Shown here: positions 1-10,511 of the stretch, one piece after another | Layout: each line of letters opens with the position of its first letter | How positions within the stretch are numbered: the stretch's first letter is position 1 | Source: Kordiimonadales bacterium IMCC3096 | GTDB lineage: Bacteria > Pseudomonadota > Alphaproteobacteria > Minwuiales > Minwuiaceae | Reading direction: 5' to 3' | DNA length: 64,000 nucleotides | NCBI GenBank assembly: GCA_016865035.1 | Contig: CP018227.1 | Span: forward strand, 2,385,501 to 2,449,500 | Notes under the pieces: generated by a model | Told to the model about the DNA's origin: nothing | The model's input: the letters and a program-made list of their open reading frames with translations, nothing else | Databases searched by the model: none | Program-made: the position numbers and the translations under genes

Positions 1-1508
1 CCCCGGTCGACGATGGCCTCGAACGCCATCTCCTTCTCCACCAGGCAGTGCAGGATGTCGTCCAGCTGGTCGTAGGGCGGCAGGCTGTCCGCATCCTTCT
101 GATCCGGGCGCAGTTCCGCCGAGGGCGGCTTGTCGATGACATTCTGCGGCACGACGCGACCTTCCCTGCCGAGAGCGTCGGAGGGGCGGTGCTGGTTGCG
201 CCAGTCGGCCAGGGCGAAGACCGTGGTCTTGTAGAGGTCCTTCAGCACCGAATAGCCACCCGCCATGTCCCCATAGATGGTGGCATAGCCAACGGACATC
301 TCGGACTTGTTGCCGGTGGTCAGCAGCATGTGACCGAACTTGTTGGACATGGCCATCAGGATCAGGCCACGGGCACGGGACTGGATGTTCTCCTCCGTGA
401 TGTCCGGGTCGCGTCCTTCGAAGACATGCGCCAGTGCGCCTTCCACGGCGTCCACGGTGTCGGCAATGGAGACCGTATCCAGCTTCGCCCCCATCAGCAG
501 CGCATTCTCCGCCGCATCCTTCAGGCTTTCCTCGCTGGTGTACTTTGACGGCAGCATCACGCACCAGACCCGCTCCGGACCCAGCGCGTCGGCGGCGACC
601 GCGGCACTCAACGCGGAGTCGATGCCGCCTGACAGGCCCAGCAGAACACCGGGGAAACCGTTCTTGTTCACATAATCCCGCAGGCCCAGCATCATTGCCC
701 GGTAGATGCTCTCCAGCCTGGAGCGGGGGGCGGCATCCGGTCCCTTCTCGCAGACCCAGCCGTCGGGGGTCCGGTTCCAGGTGGTCAGCACCAGCGCGCT
801 CTCGAACTCCGGCATCTGCACGGCGACGGAGCGGTCGGTATTGATGACGAACGAGCCGCCGTCGAAGACCAGTTCGTCCTGGCCACCCACCTGATTGAGA
901 TAGACCAGCGGCAGCCCGGATTCGGTCACCCGACCGACGACATGGTTCAGGCGGGTGTCCACCTTGTCATCCTCGAAGGGGGAGCCGTTCGGGACAAGCA
1001 GGATCTCCGCGCCGGTCTCCGCCAGGCACTCGACCACGTCGGGGGTCCAGATATCCTCGCAGATCGGCACGCCCAGCCGCACGCCGCGGAAGTTGATCGG
1101 CCCGGGCAGCGCGCCGGAGGCAAACAGCCGCTTTTCGTCGAACACGCCATAGTTCGGCAGGTCATGCTTGAAGCGTGCGGCCTTGACCTCGCCACCGTCC
1201 AGCAGCAGCACGGCATTGTAGAGCTTGCCGTCCTCCCGCCAGCAGGTGGTCAGCAGCATCGCGGGGCCGCCATCGGCGGTTTCCGCCGCCAGGGTCTCGG
1301 CGGCGGCGATGGCGTCATCCTGCAACGCCTGCTTCAGCACCAGATCCTCCGGCGGATAGCCGATCAGGAACAGTTCCGGAAACAGCACGAGGTCCGCCCC
1401 AAGGGCGGCGGACTGGCTGCGGATTTCACGGGCAAGCGCAAGATTCCCCTGCACGTCGCCGACGGTCGGGTTGGCCTGCGCCAGCGCGATCTGAAGCTTG
1501 TCTGTCAT
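1..1508 (-). CDS. nadE: Glutamine-dependent NAD+ synthetase, C-terminus cut by window edge
   Basis: Makes NAD+ from deamido-NAD, ATP and glutamine in the cytoplasm. About 502 codons are visible from the ATG at 1508; the last roughly 50 residues of a typical 540-560 residue enzyme lie beyond position 1. The N-terminal half is a nitrilase-type glutaminase domain with the Glu (LFPELFLIGYPPEDL), Lys (ARFKHDLPNYGVF) and Cys (GVPICEDIW) of the catalytic triad. The C-terminal half is the synthetase domain, with the pyrophosphate loop LGLSGGIDSALSAA near residue 289 and the TTGNKSEMSVGYATIYGDM segment. A nicotinamidase lies about 2.1 kb further along the same strand, so both NAD synthesis and salvage are represented here. 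Identification is secure. Confidence 0.96.
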   Translation of the reverse strand, partial: MTDKLQIALAQANPTVGDVQGNLALAREIRSQSAALGADLVLFPELFLIGYPPEDLVLKQALQDDAIAAAETLAAETADGGPAMLLTTCWREDGKLYNAVLLLDGGEVKAARFKHDLPNYGVFDEKRLFASGALPGPINFRGVRLGVPICEDIWTPDVVECLAETGAEILLVPNGSPFEDDKVDTRLNHVVGRVTESGLPLVYLNQVGGQDELVFDGGSFVINTDRSVAVQMPEFESALVLTTWNRTPDGWVCEKGPDAAPRSRLESIYRAMMLGLRDYVNKNGFPGVLLGLSGGIDSALSAAVAADALGPERVWCVMLPSKYTSEESLKDAAENALLMGAKLDTVSIADTVDAVEGALAHVFEGRDPDITEENIQSRARGLILMAMSNKFGHMLLTTGNKSEMSVGYATIYGDMAGGYSVLKDLYKTTVFALADWRNQHRPSDALGREGRVVPQNVIDKPPSAELRPDQKDADSLPPYDQLDDILHCLVEKEMAFEAIVDR

Positions 1509-1562
1509 GTGATTTCATTAGCCGCGTGCCGCGTCGCCTGCAAGCGGTGAGGGTGTCACACG

Positions 1563-1597
1563 AAAAAGGGGCGCCCCCGGCGGGAGACGCCCCCTTT
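1563..1597 (-). terminator. Intrinsic terminator after phoX
   Basis: Read on the minus strand, AAAGGGGGCG pairs with CGCCCCTTT (one bulged base) around a GC-rich loop and runs straight into five Ts. It lies 24 bp past the phoX stop codon and before nadE, so it should separate the two transcripts. Confidence 0.8.
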
Positions 1598-1620
1598 CGC
1601 TGCACGATTTCCGGAACCGG

Positions 1621-3540
1621 TCAGCCGACGGGCCTTCCGTCGTCCCGGCGAACAGCGACAACGGCTGAGCGCGGAACGCTCTGGCCACCGTCCGGGAAGT
1701 GGCTGTCGCCCTTCTCGCCCGGATGCTGCACACCGATGAAGACGGTGCGCCGGTCAGGCGAGAAGGTGATGCCGGTGATCTCGCATTCCTTCGGACCGAC
1801 AAGGAAACGGCGGATCTCGCCGCTCACCGGATCGGCGACCAGCATCTGGTTGTTGCCCTGCCCGGCGAAGTCCCCGGCATTGGAATAGTTGCCGTCAGTC
1901 TGGATCCACATCAGCCCCTTGCTGTCGAAGCCGAGGCCGTCCGGAGAATTGAAACTGTTCTCGGGCGTCACATTGGCCGATCCGGCATTGGCATCGTCAT
2001 GCACGCTCGGATTGCCTGCGGTGACGAACAGGTCCCAGCCGAAACCGTCAGCCGTGTGGTCGCCATTGTCGGGGACCCAGCGCACGATCTGGCCGTACAG
2101 GTTGGCCTTGCGCGGGTTGGGGCCGCCGACCGGGGTCTCGTCGCCGCCCGCGTTCGGCTTGATGCCGCGGTTCTTGTTGTTGGTGAGGCAGCAATAGGCC
2201 TCGACCCGGTGCGGGTTGGCGGCGACCCATTCGGGCCGGTCCATCGTGGTTGCACCGACCGCGGAAGCCGCTTGGCGGGTGTGGATGCGGATCTCGGCAT
2301 CCGTGGCCATGCCCGTGGACTCAGGGGTCAGTTCCACCCATGTGCCGCGCATGTCATCGGTGAACTTCGCGACGTAGAGCCGGCCGTTCTCCAGCAGGTC
2401 ACTGTTGTCCCGACCCAGGCCGTAGGTGTCGGCACTGACAAAGCGGTAGAGGAACTCGCCACGCTCGTCGTCGCCGAGATAGACGACGACATGACCGTTC
2501 GCGGCCACGACGACCTCTGCGTTCTCATGCTTGAAGCGGCCCAGCGCGGTGCGCTTCTTCGGGGTCGAGGTCGGGTCCGTCGGATCGATCTCGACGATGT
2601 ATCCGGCGCGGTTTGCCTCGTTCGGATGCTTGGCGATGTCGAAGCGTTCGTCCGCCGTGGCCCAGGCGTAGCCCCAGTCCTTCAGCCCGATGCCATAGCG
2701 GGCCATCTCTGCCGGAACCTTCAGATCGGGATCGCTGGAGGAGAAATAGCCGTTGAAGTTCTCCTCGCAGGTCAGATAGGTGCCCCAGGGGGTCCGCCCG
2801 TTGCCGCAATTGTTCCAGGTGCCCAGCGACCGGGTGCCCGTCGGGTCGGCTGCCGTCTGCAGCAGTGCGTGACCGCGCGCCGGGCCGGTGATCTCCATCG
2901 GTGTGTCGGCGGTGATGCGGCGGTTGAACGGCGAGTCGGTGACGATGCTCCAGAAACCGTCCTGCTCCGCCACTTCGACAACACTGACGCCATGGGCGGC
3001 CTTGCCCTTGCGCACGTCGTCGGCGTTCTCCGGCAGGCCGGACGCCCGGTTGCCGTACATGATGCCGCGGTTCGTGTACTCGTTGTTCACGGCCAGGATG
3101 GTGCGGCCATTGTGACTGAACATGGCCATGCCGTCGTTGTTGTCGCCGAAGGCACGCTCCTGGCTGGCTCCCGTGCCGCGGGTTGCCTGATCGAATTCGG
3201 GTGCATCGGGGAAGATGGGGTCGCCCCACCGGGCCACGATGTGCCAGCTGTAGCCCTCCGGCACCGTGACCGTGTCGAGGCCGTTGGCGGCAACCGCGCC
3301 AAAGCCGAGGCGGCTGGCGGCAGTGCTTGCGGCGGCCCGCGTCTCCATCGGCGTCAGTGCCGTCGTACCCATCACGAAGGCACTGGCACCGAAGGCGATC
3401 GAGCCACCCAGGAAGCGGCGGCGGGACATCGCGCGCGCCACGACGGTTTCAAAGTCGGTCGTGGCCGGACGCGGATTGTTGGCTTCATCGAATGCGTCGA
3501 ACGAGAGTTCTTCGCTGGACGTCGGAATGGTATCTGGCAT
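1621..3540 (-). CDS. phoX: PhoX-family alkaline phosphatase (DUF839), Tat-exported
   Basis: A 639-residue protein of the PhoX family (PF05787). Family members are periplasmic or secreted phosphatases that need Ca2+ and Fe3+ and release phosphate from organic phosphoesters. A twin-arginine leader, MSRRRFLGGSIAFGASAF, starts about 37 residues in; the long preceding stretch is typical of PhoX proteins. The body has family-like segments such as TRGTGASQERAFGDNNDGMAMF, here shortened to NDGMAMF, and YLTCEENFNGYF, FKHENAEVV and LMWIQTDGNYSNAGDF. It is a single-gene unit with its own strong terminator. Phosphate-starvation control is usual for this family, but I found no convincing Pho box. The exact substrate is not readable from sequence. 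Confidence 0.88.
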   Translation of the reverse strand: MPDTIPTSSEELSFDAFDEANNPRPATTDFETVVARAMSRRRFLGGSIAFGASAFVMGTTALTPMETRAAASTAASRLGFGAVAANGLDTVTVPEGYSWHIVARWGDPIFPDAPEFDQATRGTGASQERAFGDNNDGMAMFSHNGRTILAVNNEYTNRGIMYGNRASGLPENADDVRKGKAAHGVSVVEVAEQDGFWSIVTDSPFNRRITADTPMEITGPARGHALLQTAADPTGTRSLGTWNNCGNGRTPWGTYLTCEENFNGYFSSSDPDLKVPAEMARYGIGLKDWGYAWATADERFDIAKHPNEANRAGYIVEIDPTDPTSTPKKRTALGRFKHENAEVVVAANGHVVVYLGDDERGEFLYRFVSADTYGLGRDNSDLLENGRLYVAKFTDDMRGTWVELTPESTGMATDAEIRIHTRQAASAVGATTMDRPEWVAANPHRVEAYCCLTNNKNRGIKPNAGGDETPVGGPNPRKANLYGQIVRWVPDNGDHTADGFGWDLFVTAGNPSVHDDANAGSANVTPENSFNSPDGLGFDSKGLMWIQTDGNYSNAGDFAGQGNNQMLVADPVSGEIRRFLVGPKECEITGITFSPDRRTVFIGVQHPGEKGDSHFPDGGQSVPRSAVVAVRRDDGRPVG

Positions 3541-3657
3541 CTGATTTCACCTGCATGTTGGGCGACCTGTTCCCCACAGGTCATGGGTGATGCATCTGCC
3601 AGAATCATCTTTCAGCACTGTGACAGGACTGCTGGGGCAGGGGGGCTGCCGCCCCGA

Positions 3658-4284
3658 TCAGGTCACCTGGCTTGCCAGCACGACACCTGCCGCGCGCAGG
3701 TCCTGCGTGGCCTGTGCCAGTGAGCCATCCTGGTCGATGGCGCGGCATCCGGGCAGGATCATGGTGACGTCCAGGCCCAGCCTGCGGGCATCCAGTGCGG
3801 ACCAGGCAACACAGAAATCGGTGGCCAGTCCCGCCATGACCATATGGGTAAGGCCCCGGTCGCGGACATAACCCGCAAGGCCGGTCGGCGTCCTGCAATC
3901 GTTCTCGAAGAAGGCCGAGTAGCTGTCGAGTTCCGGGCGGAACCCCTTGCGGATGACCAGTTCGGCACGGTCGATGGTCAGGTCCGGGTGAAACGCGGCA
4001 CCGTTGGTGCCCTGAATGCAGTGGTCAGGCCAGAGTGTCTGCGGCCCGTGATCGGTCTCGACGGTCGAAAAGGCCGCTGCGCCGGCATGGCTGGAGGCGA
4101 AGGAGGAATGCCCGGCGGGATGCCAGTCCTGTGTCAGCGCGACATGGCTGAAGCGGTCGATCAGCGCGTTGGCGACCGGGACCACCGCATCACCATCGGC
4201 AACAGCCAGGGCACCGCCGGGGCAGAAATCATTCTGGATGTCGATCAGCAGCAGCAGGTCGGTTGCCGGGTCGATGGCGACCAT
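3658..4284 (-). CDS. pncA: Nicotinamidase
   Basis: Hydrolyses nicotinamide to nicotinate and ammonia for NAD salvage. It is 208 residues long, the usual size. The cysteine-hydrolase triad is complete: D15 (LLLIDIQNDFCPGG), K113 (VIRKGF) and C158 (GLATDFCVAWS). The metal site is also present: D53, H55 and H59 in QDWHPAGHSSF, with H88 in WPDHCIQGT. The start is 3 bp after the stop of the Lrp-like gene, so the two are co-transcribed. The partial nadE nearby catalyses the last step of the same pathway. A GC-rich imperfect hairpin at about 3630-3655, just past the stop, may end the operon. Confidence 0.95.
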   Translation of the reverse strand: MVAIDPATDLLLLIDIQNDFCPGGALAVADGDAVVPVANALIDRFSHVALTQDWHPAGHSSFASSHAGAAAFSTVETDHGPQTLWPDHCIQGTNGAAFHPDLTIDRAELVIRKGFRPELDSYSAFFENDCRTPTGLAGYVRDRGLTHMVMAGLATDFCVAWSALDARRLGLDVTMILPGCRAIDQDGSLAQATQDLRAAGVVLASQVT

Positions 4285-4287
4285 GGG

Positions 4288-4530
4288 TCAGGAAAAGGCC
4301 TTGAAGGTGATCGTGGTGAAGGTGTCCTTGACGCCGGGCAGCATCTGGATCTCCTCGTTCACGAAATGCCCGATGTCCTGTGTGTCGGTCAGGTAGCATT
4401 TCATCAGCAGGTCCCACTCGCCGGAGACCGAATGCACCTCCGACACCTGCTCGACGTTCTCCACGGCCTCGTCGGCGACCTTGTAGGCCTGGCCCAACTG
4501 GCATTTCACCCAGATGAAGATGGTCTGCAT
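4288..4530 (-). CDS. Stand-alone Lrp/AsnC ligand-binding (RAM) domain protein
   Basis: An 80-residue protein matching only the effector-binding RAM half of Lrp/AsnC regulators (FIWVKCQLGQ, VHSVSGEWDLLMKCYL, LPGVKDTFT). It has no helix-turn-helix, so it cannot bind DNA in the usual way. Stand-alone RAM proteins are known to oligomerise and bind amino acids; some modulate full-length Lrp partners. It sits 3 bp upstream of pncA and is probably translated from the same message. The ligand is unknown. Confidence 0.85.
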   Translation of the reverse strand: MQTIFIWVKCQLGQAYKVADEAVENVEQVSEVHSVSGEWDLLMKCYLTDTQDIGHFVNEEIQMLPGVKDTFTTITFKAFS

Positions 4531-4589
4531 GATGGCGTTCCCTTTGCTGACGGCTGGCCGCTGGCCGCAGTCTGTCTGATTGGTTCCTG

Positions 4590-5327
4590 TTACGCCAGTT
4601 GCAGGGCGTCCACCAGCAGCGTTTCGGCGCGCTCCACCCGCTCCGCGTCGTTGCCGTAGAGCCTGGCAACCGGCTTGCGGGGGCTGGTGGCGGTGCCGAC
4701 CGGCACGATCCGCCCGATTGCCCCGCCACCGCCCAGCGCCAGCAGTGCCGCCCGCATGGGGCCGGTCTTCCAGCCGGAAACCTTGCCGCGCCGGGGTGCG
4801 ATGACGTCACGACGTGTCGGGCCAAGCGGGGCAAGCAGACCGGGTTCGCTCATCACGTCCTGGCCGAACATGGCGGCAAAACGCTCCGCCGCCGTGCCGG
4901 ACTTCAGTGCCCCGTCGATGGCATATCCGGCGCTGGTCTGGTCGAAGATCCGCATGCCGGAAAGGATGAAGGCACCCGTCTCCAGCACCGCGCGATGCAG
5001 GTTGCCGCCGCTGGCGCGTCCGTTCAGCAGGCCGACCACCTCGTGAAAGCGGGCCTTGCCCAGCGTCCGCCCGACCGGCAGGTCGCGGGTGAAGGGTGGC
5101 TCCCCGATCCAGAACACACGCTCCGCCGGGATCCGCTCCGCCATCGCCGCGCCGGATCCGGGCAGCAGCATCAGGCCCGCCGTGGACCGGCGGTCGATGT
5201 CGAAGGCCAGGAAGTCATCCAGCGCCGCCACCACCTGCACACCAGACGCGGCCAGCACGGGCGCCAGCGCCAGCACGAGGGCGGTCGGCGGCTGCTCCGT
5301 CGATAGAAGGCCGATCGTGGCAGGCAT
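4590..5327 (-). CDS. Conserved hypothetical protein
   Basis: I do not recognise this protein. The likely start is ATG 5327 (MPATIGLLSTEQPP), giving 245 residues. An in-frame ATG at 5381 and one at 5492 would lengthen it, but the longer versions read through a palindromic hairpin and have no clear ribosome site. The N-terminal third looks like an alternating beta/alpha fold with small hydrophobic strands (ALVLALAPVLAASGVQVVAALDDFL). The C-terminal third is rich in Gly, Arg and Pro (GGGGAIGRIVPVGTATSPRKP). There is no signal peptide or membrane helix. It lies 59 bp upstream of the Lrp-like gene in the same orientation and may head that operon. Confidence 0.6.
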   Translation of the reverse strand: MPATIGLLSTEQPPTALVLALAPVLAASGVQVVAALDDFLAFDIDRRSTAGLMLLPGSGAAMAERIPAERVFWIGEPPFTRDLPVGRTLGKARFHEVVGLLNGRASGGNLHRAVLETGAFILSGMRIFDQTSAGYAIDGALKSGTAAERFAAMFGQDVMSEPGLLAPLGPTRRDVIAPRRGKVSGWKTGPMRAALLALGGGGAIGRIVPVGTATSPRKPVARLYGNDAERVERAETLLVDALQLA

Positions 5328-5384
5328 CTGGCGTGGGTCCGTTCCGGGGTGAATATCCGAATGAACTTTCGATGATGTCATGCC

Positions 5385-5416
5385 CGGCCTGATTCGGTCA
5401 GGCCGCTTCATTTTTC
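5385..5416 (+). terminator. Perfect 8-bp hairpin with T-rich tail between divergent genes
   Basis: CGGCCTGA and TCAGGCCG pair perfectly around a TTCGG loop (5385-5405), followed by CTTCATTTTT. The shape is that of a plus-strand intrinsic terminator, yet no plus-strand gene ends just upstream. It lies in the leader of the DUF547 gene, so it could be an attenuator, or end antisense transcription of the gene at 4590-5327. Confidence 0.5.
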
Positions 5417-5490
5417 GTTGATGACCTTGTCTGCCTGATAGCCGAACGCGATATCCGAAGGGTTCGCGAACAGCTTCCAGGATCCGTTTC

Positions 5491-6354
5491 ATGCCCCGTC
5501 GTCGCCCGAGCCTGATGGTTCTGCTGATCCTCGCCTTTCTGCCGTTCGCTGCCAGTTCAGCCCCCTGGGAGCGTCTGTTTGCGCCGGATGCGGAACTCTG
5601 GAAGATCTGGACCCCCTACACGCCGTCTTCGGAACAGCATGTGGATCACGCGGACTGGGACAGGCTGCTGAAGGCGCATCTGGTGCGTGGGCCCAACGGG
5701 GTGATGCGCGTGGATTATGCCGGTTTCGCGCGTGACCGGGCGGTGCTGGATCGCTATGTGGCGCGGTTGGCCGCGACGGAGGTCAGAAGCCTGGATCGCC
5801 CGGATCAGCTTGCCTACTGGATCAATCTCTACAATGCGCTGACCGTGCGTGTGGTGCTGGACCATCCGGATGTGGAGAGCATTCGCGACATCGACATCTC
5901 GCCCGGTCTCTTCGCGTCAGGCCCCTGGGGGGCGGAACTGGTGACCGTGCAGGGACAGGCGCTGACACTGAACGACATCGAACACCGCATCCTGCGCCCG
6001 ATATTCGATGATCCGCGCATCCATTACGCCGTCAACTGCGCCTCGATCGGCTGCCCCGACCTGCGGGCAGAGGCCTATGAGCCGGAGAAGCTGGACGTGC
6101 AGCTGGAGGAACAGGCGCGCGCCTACATCAACCACAGCCGGGGGGCACATCTCGATGGTCACGGTGGCCTCCAGGTCTCCTCGATCTATGTCTGGTTCAG
6201 GGAGGATTTCGGTGGAACTGAGGAAGGCGTGATCGAGCACATGCTGCGTTACGCCGACGGCGGCCTGCGCAATCACCTGATCACGACCAGCGAGATTGCC
6301 GGCGACGCCTATGACTGGCGGCTGAACGGGATCGTGCTCGACAAGACGGACTGA
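5491..6354 (+). CDS. DUF547 domain protein, exported
   Basis: A 287-residue protein with an N-terminal signal peptide (MPRRRPSLMVLLILAFLPFA, cleavage near SSA). The rest matches DUF547 (PF04784): LKAHLVRGPNGVMRVDYAGF, QLAYWINLYNALTVRVVL, WGAELVTVQGQALTLNDIEH and YAVNCASIGCPDL. DUF547 has been likened to a transglutaminase-type cysteine hydrolase fold, and the conserved Cys in SIGCPDL is retained, but no reaction is established. It likely acts in the periplasm. The next gene is a copper-type ATPase 84 bp downstream; whether they are functionally linked is unknown. Confidence 0.85.
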   Translation: MPRRRPSLMVLLILAFLPFAASSAPWERLFAPDAELWKIWTPYTPSSEQHVDHADWDRLLKAHLVRGPNGVMRVDYAGFARDRAVLDRYVARLAATEVRSLDRPDQLAYWINLYNALTVRVVLDHPDVESIRDIDISPGLFASGPWGAELVTVQGQALTLNDIEHRILRPIFDDPRIHYAVNCASIGCPDLRAEAYEPEKLDVQLEEQARAYINHSRGAHLDGHGGLQVSSIYVWFREDFGGTEEGVIEHMLRYADGGLRNHLITTSEIAGDAYDWRLNGIVLDKTD

Positions 6355-6438
6355 TCCGGTCGGCCTGGAGCCGGTTGACCTTCCGGTTACTGGAAGCTGC
6401 ATGAATGTGTTCGTGTTTCGCGAACGGGAATCCACCAG

Positions 6439-8814
<2,376 letters not shown>

Positions 8815-8895
8815 GCTATATGATGTCTCAGGCGACGGGCTGCGCACCTCAAAGAGGCTGAGACCGGGTGCGCCTGCTCTTTCAGGAGGCTGCGG

Positions 8896-9576
8896 ATGCA
8901 GGATTTCGATGCGATCTACCGGATTGCGGCTGACCGCCACGGCGGTCCCGAGATGCTGGAGGCGCGGCTGACGCGGCCCGTTCCGGCGGCAGAACTGGCT
9001 CGGGTTCCTGCCGACCGCTGGCTGGCGGCAATGGCGAAGTGCCTGTTCCAGGCAGGCTTCAACTGGTCGGTGATCGAGAAGAAGTGGCCGGGCTTCGAAG
9101 CCGCCTTCGACGGGTTCGATGTGGCCCGTGTCGCCTTCTATCACGACGGGGACATGGACCGGCTGCTCGCCGACAAGGGGATCGTCAGGAACGCCGCCAA
9201 GATCAGCGCCGTGATCGCGAATGCCCGCTTCCTGCAGGAACTGGCGCAGGAACATGGCAGCGCGGGCGCGGCCTTCGCCACCTGGCCGAATGCCGACTAT
9301 GTCGATCTGCTGCAACTGATCGCGAAGCGCGGCAGCCGGCTGGGTGCCGTGACGGGCCAGCGCATGCTGCGCAGCATGGGCCGCGACAGCTTCATTCTCT
9401 CACAGGACGTGGTGGCGCGGCTGATCGCGGAAGGGGTGGTCGACCGGCCCCCCACCGCGCAGCGGGACATGCGGGCGGTCCAGGATGCCTTCAACACCTG
9501 GTCGGCCCAGTCCGGTCGCGGCCTGACCGCCATCAGCCAGACCCTTGCACTCAGCATCGACCATGCTTCAGCCTGA
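8896..9576 (+). CDS. DNA-3-methyladenine glycosylase I (Tag)-family protein, divergent
   Basis: A 226-residue protein with the helix-hairpin-helix fold signature of the Tag family (adenine glycosylase): CLFQAGFNWSVIEKKWPGF aligns with the QAGLSW region, and NAAKISAVIANARF with the KI..I..NA segment. Tag removes 3-methyladenine from alkylated DNA. Two things are unusual. In my manual alignment, the Glu of the EGQQAGLSW motif is replaced (KCLFQAG). The N- and C-terminal Cys/His zinc clasp of E. coli Tag is also missing. It may have other specificity or be a non-catalytic relative. It starts 81 bp after the ATPase stop, with an AGGAGG ribosome site. Confidence 0.75.
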   Translation: MQDFDAIYRIAADRHGGPEMLEARLTRPVPAAELARVPADRWLAAMAKCLFQAGFNWSVIEKKWPGFEAAFDGFDVARVAFYHDGDMDRLLADKGIVRNAAKISAVIANARFLQELAQEHGSAGAAFATWPNADYVDLLQLIAKRGSRLGAVTGQRMLRSMGRDSFILSQDVVARLIAEGVVDRPPTAQRDMRAVQDAFNTWSAQSGRGLTAISQTLALSIDHASA

Positions 9577-9589
9577 TGGAGGCCTGTGC

Positions 9590-10351
9590 ATGACATCCAG
9601 GAAGGAACTGCTTCAGAAGCTTCGCAAGGGCATTGAAACCGGAGATCCGGAAGCGGCCACTGTCGTCAACGAGGCGAAGTACATCCAGCACAATCCACGG
9701 ACAGGGGAGGGCAGCCTGGGCCTTGCCGACCTGTTTGCCCGCCTTGCGAAGACGAACCCGCGTGTGACCTTTGTGCGTGTCTTCGAGGATGGCGATTTCG
9801 CATTTGCCCACAACGAGTACGACTTCGCGGGCGTGGAAGTGGCCTTCGAGGTCTTCCGTTTCGAGGACGGAAAGGCGGTCGAGCACTGGGACAACATCCA
9901 GATGAAGCAGCCTCCGAACCCGTCAGGCCACACCATGCTGGATGGCGAGACCGCCATTGTCGATCTGGGCAAGACCGAAGAAAATCGGGAGCTTGTGACC
10001 GGTTTTGCGCGCGAGGTGCTTGTCGCACGGCGGCTTGACCGGCTGGATGCCTTCGTCGCCGATGACCTGATCCAGCATGATCCGGAGATCGCCGACGGTA
10101 TTGCCGCGTTACGGGCATCGCTTGAGTCCCGGCGGTCGGACGGCTCGTGGCGCACCATCTACCAACAGGTGCATCGCGTCCTTGCCGAGGGCAATTTCGT
10201 GCTGTGCATGATCGAGGGCAGCAAGGATGGTCTCCATGCGGGACTGTATGACCTGTTCCGTGTCGCCGACGGCCGGATTGTCGAGCACTGGAACACGGTT
10301 TCGCCAATTGCCCCGCGCAGCGAATGGAGGAATTCGAACGGGAAGTTCTGA
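9590..10351 (+). CDS. Tandem SnoaL/NTF2-like protein
   Basis: A 253-residue protein made of two related NTF2-fold halves. Residues 1-115 contain KYIQHNPRTGEG and VFRFEDGKAVEHWDNIQ; residues 130-250 contain DDLIQHDPEIADG and LFRVADGRIVEHWNTV. The shared IQHxP and F/DGKxVEHWD motifs mark the SnoaL-like polyketide-cyclase/steroid-isomerase superfamily (PF12680). A small ligand or a catalytic role is possible, but none is known for this subgroup. The chosen ATG follows a GGAGG-like site; a longer frame begins at 9545 but would overlap the preceding gene. Confidence 0.78.
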   Translation: MTSRKELLQKLRKGIETGDPEAATVVNEAKYIQHNPRTGEGSLGLADLFARLAKTNPRVTFVRVFEDGDFAFAHNEYDFAGVEVAFEVFRFEDGKAVEHWDNIQMKQPPNPSGHTMLDGETAIVDLGKTEENRELVTGFAREVLVARRLDRLDAFVADDLIQHDPEIADGIAALRASLESRRSDGSWRTIYQQVHRVLAEGNFVLCMIEGSKDGLHAGLYDLFRVADGRIVEHWNTVSPIAPRSEWRNSNGKF

Positions 10352-10511
10352 CAGGCAGGGCAGCGGTCGAGGACCGAGGCGGTTCAAAGCTGATCCTGCG
10401 CATGCTATGTGCACTGCCTCATGTGGCGCGGCCATCGCGCGAAGCCGACGCAACATGTCGCAAGGAACGCGAGAGGCCAGCTGGCCGGAATCGCCTGCTG
10501 TTCGGTGAGAT

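Noticed and set aside
1699-3723. 674-codon plus-strand frame opposite phoX
   Set aside because: Shadow of phoX, which has a Tat signal, family motifs and a matching terminator.
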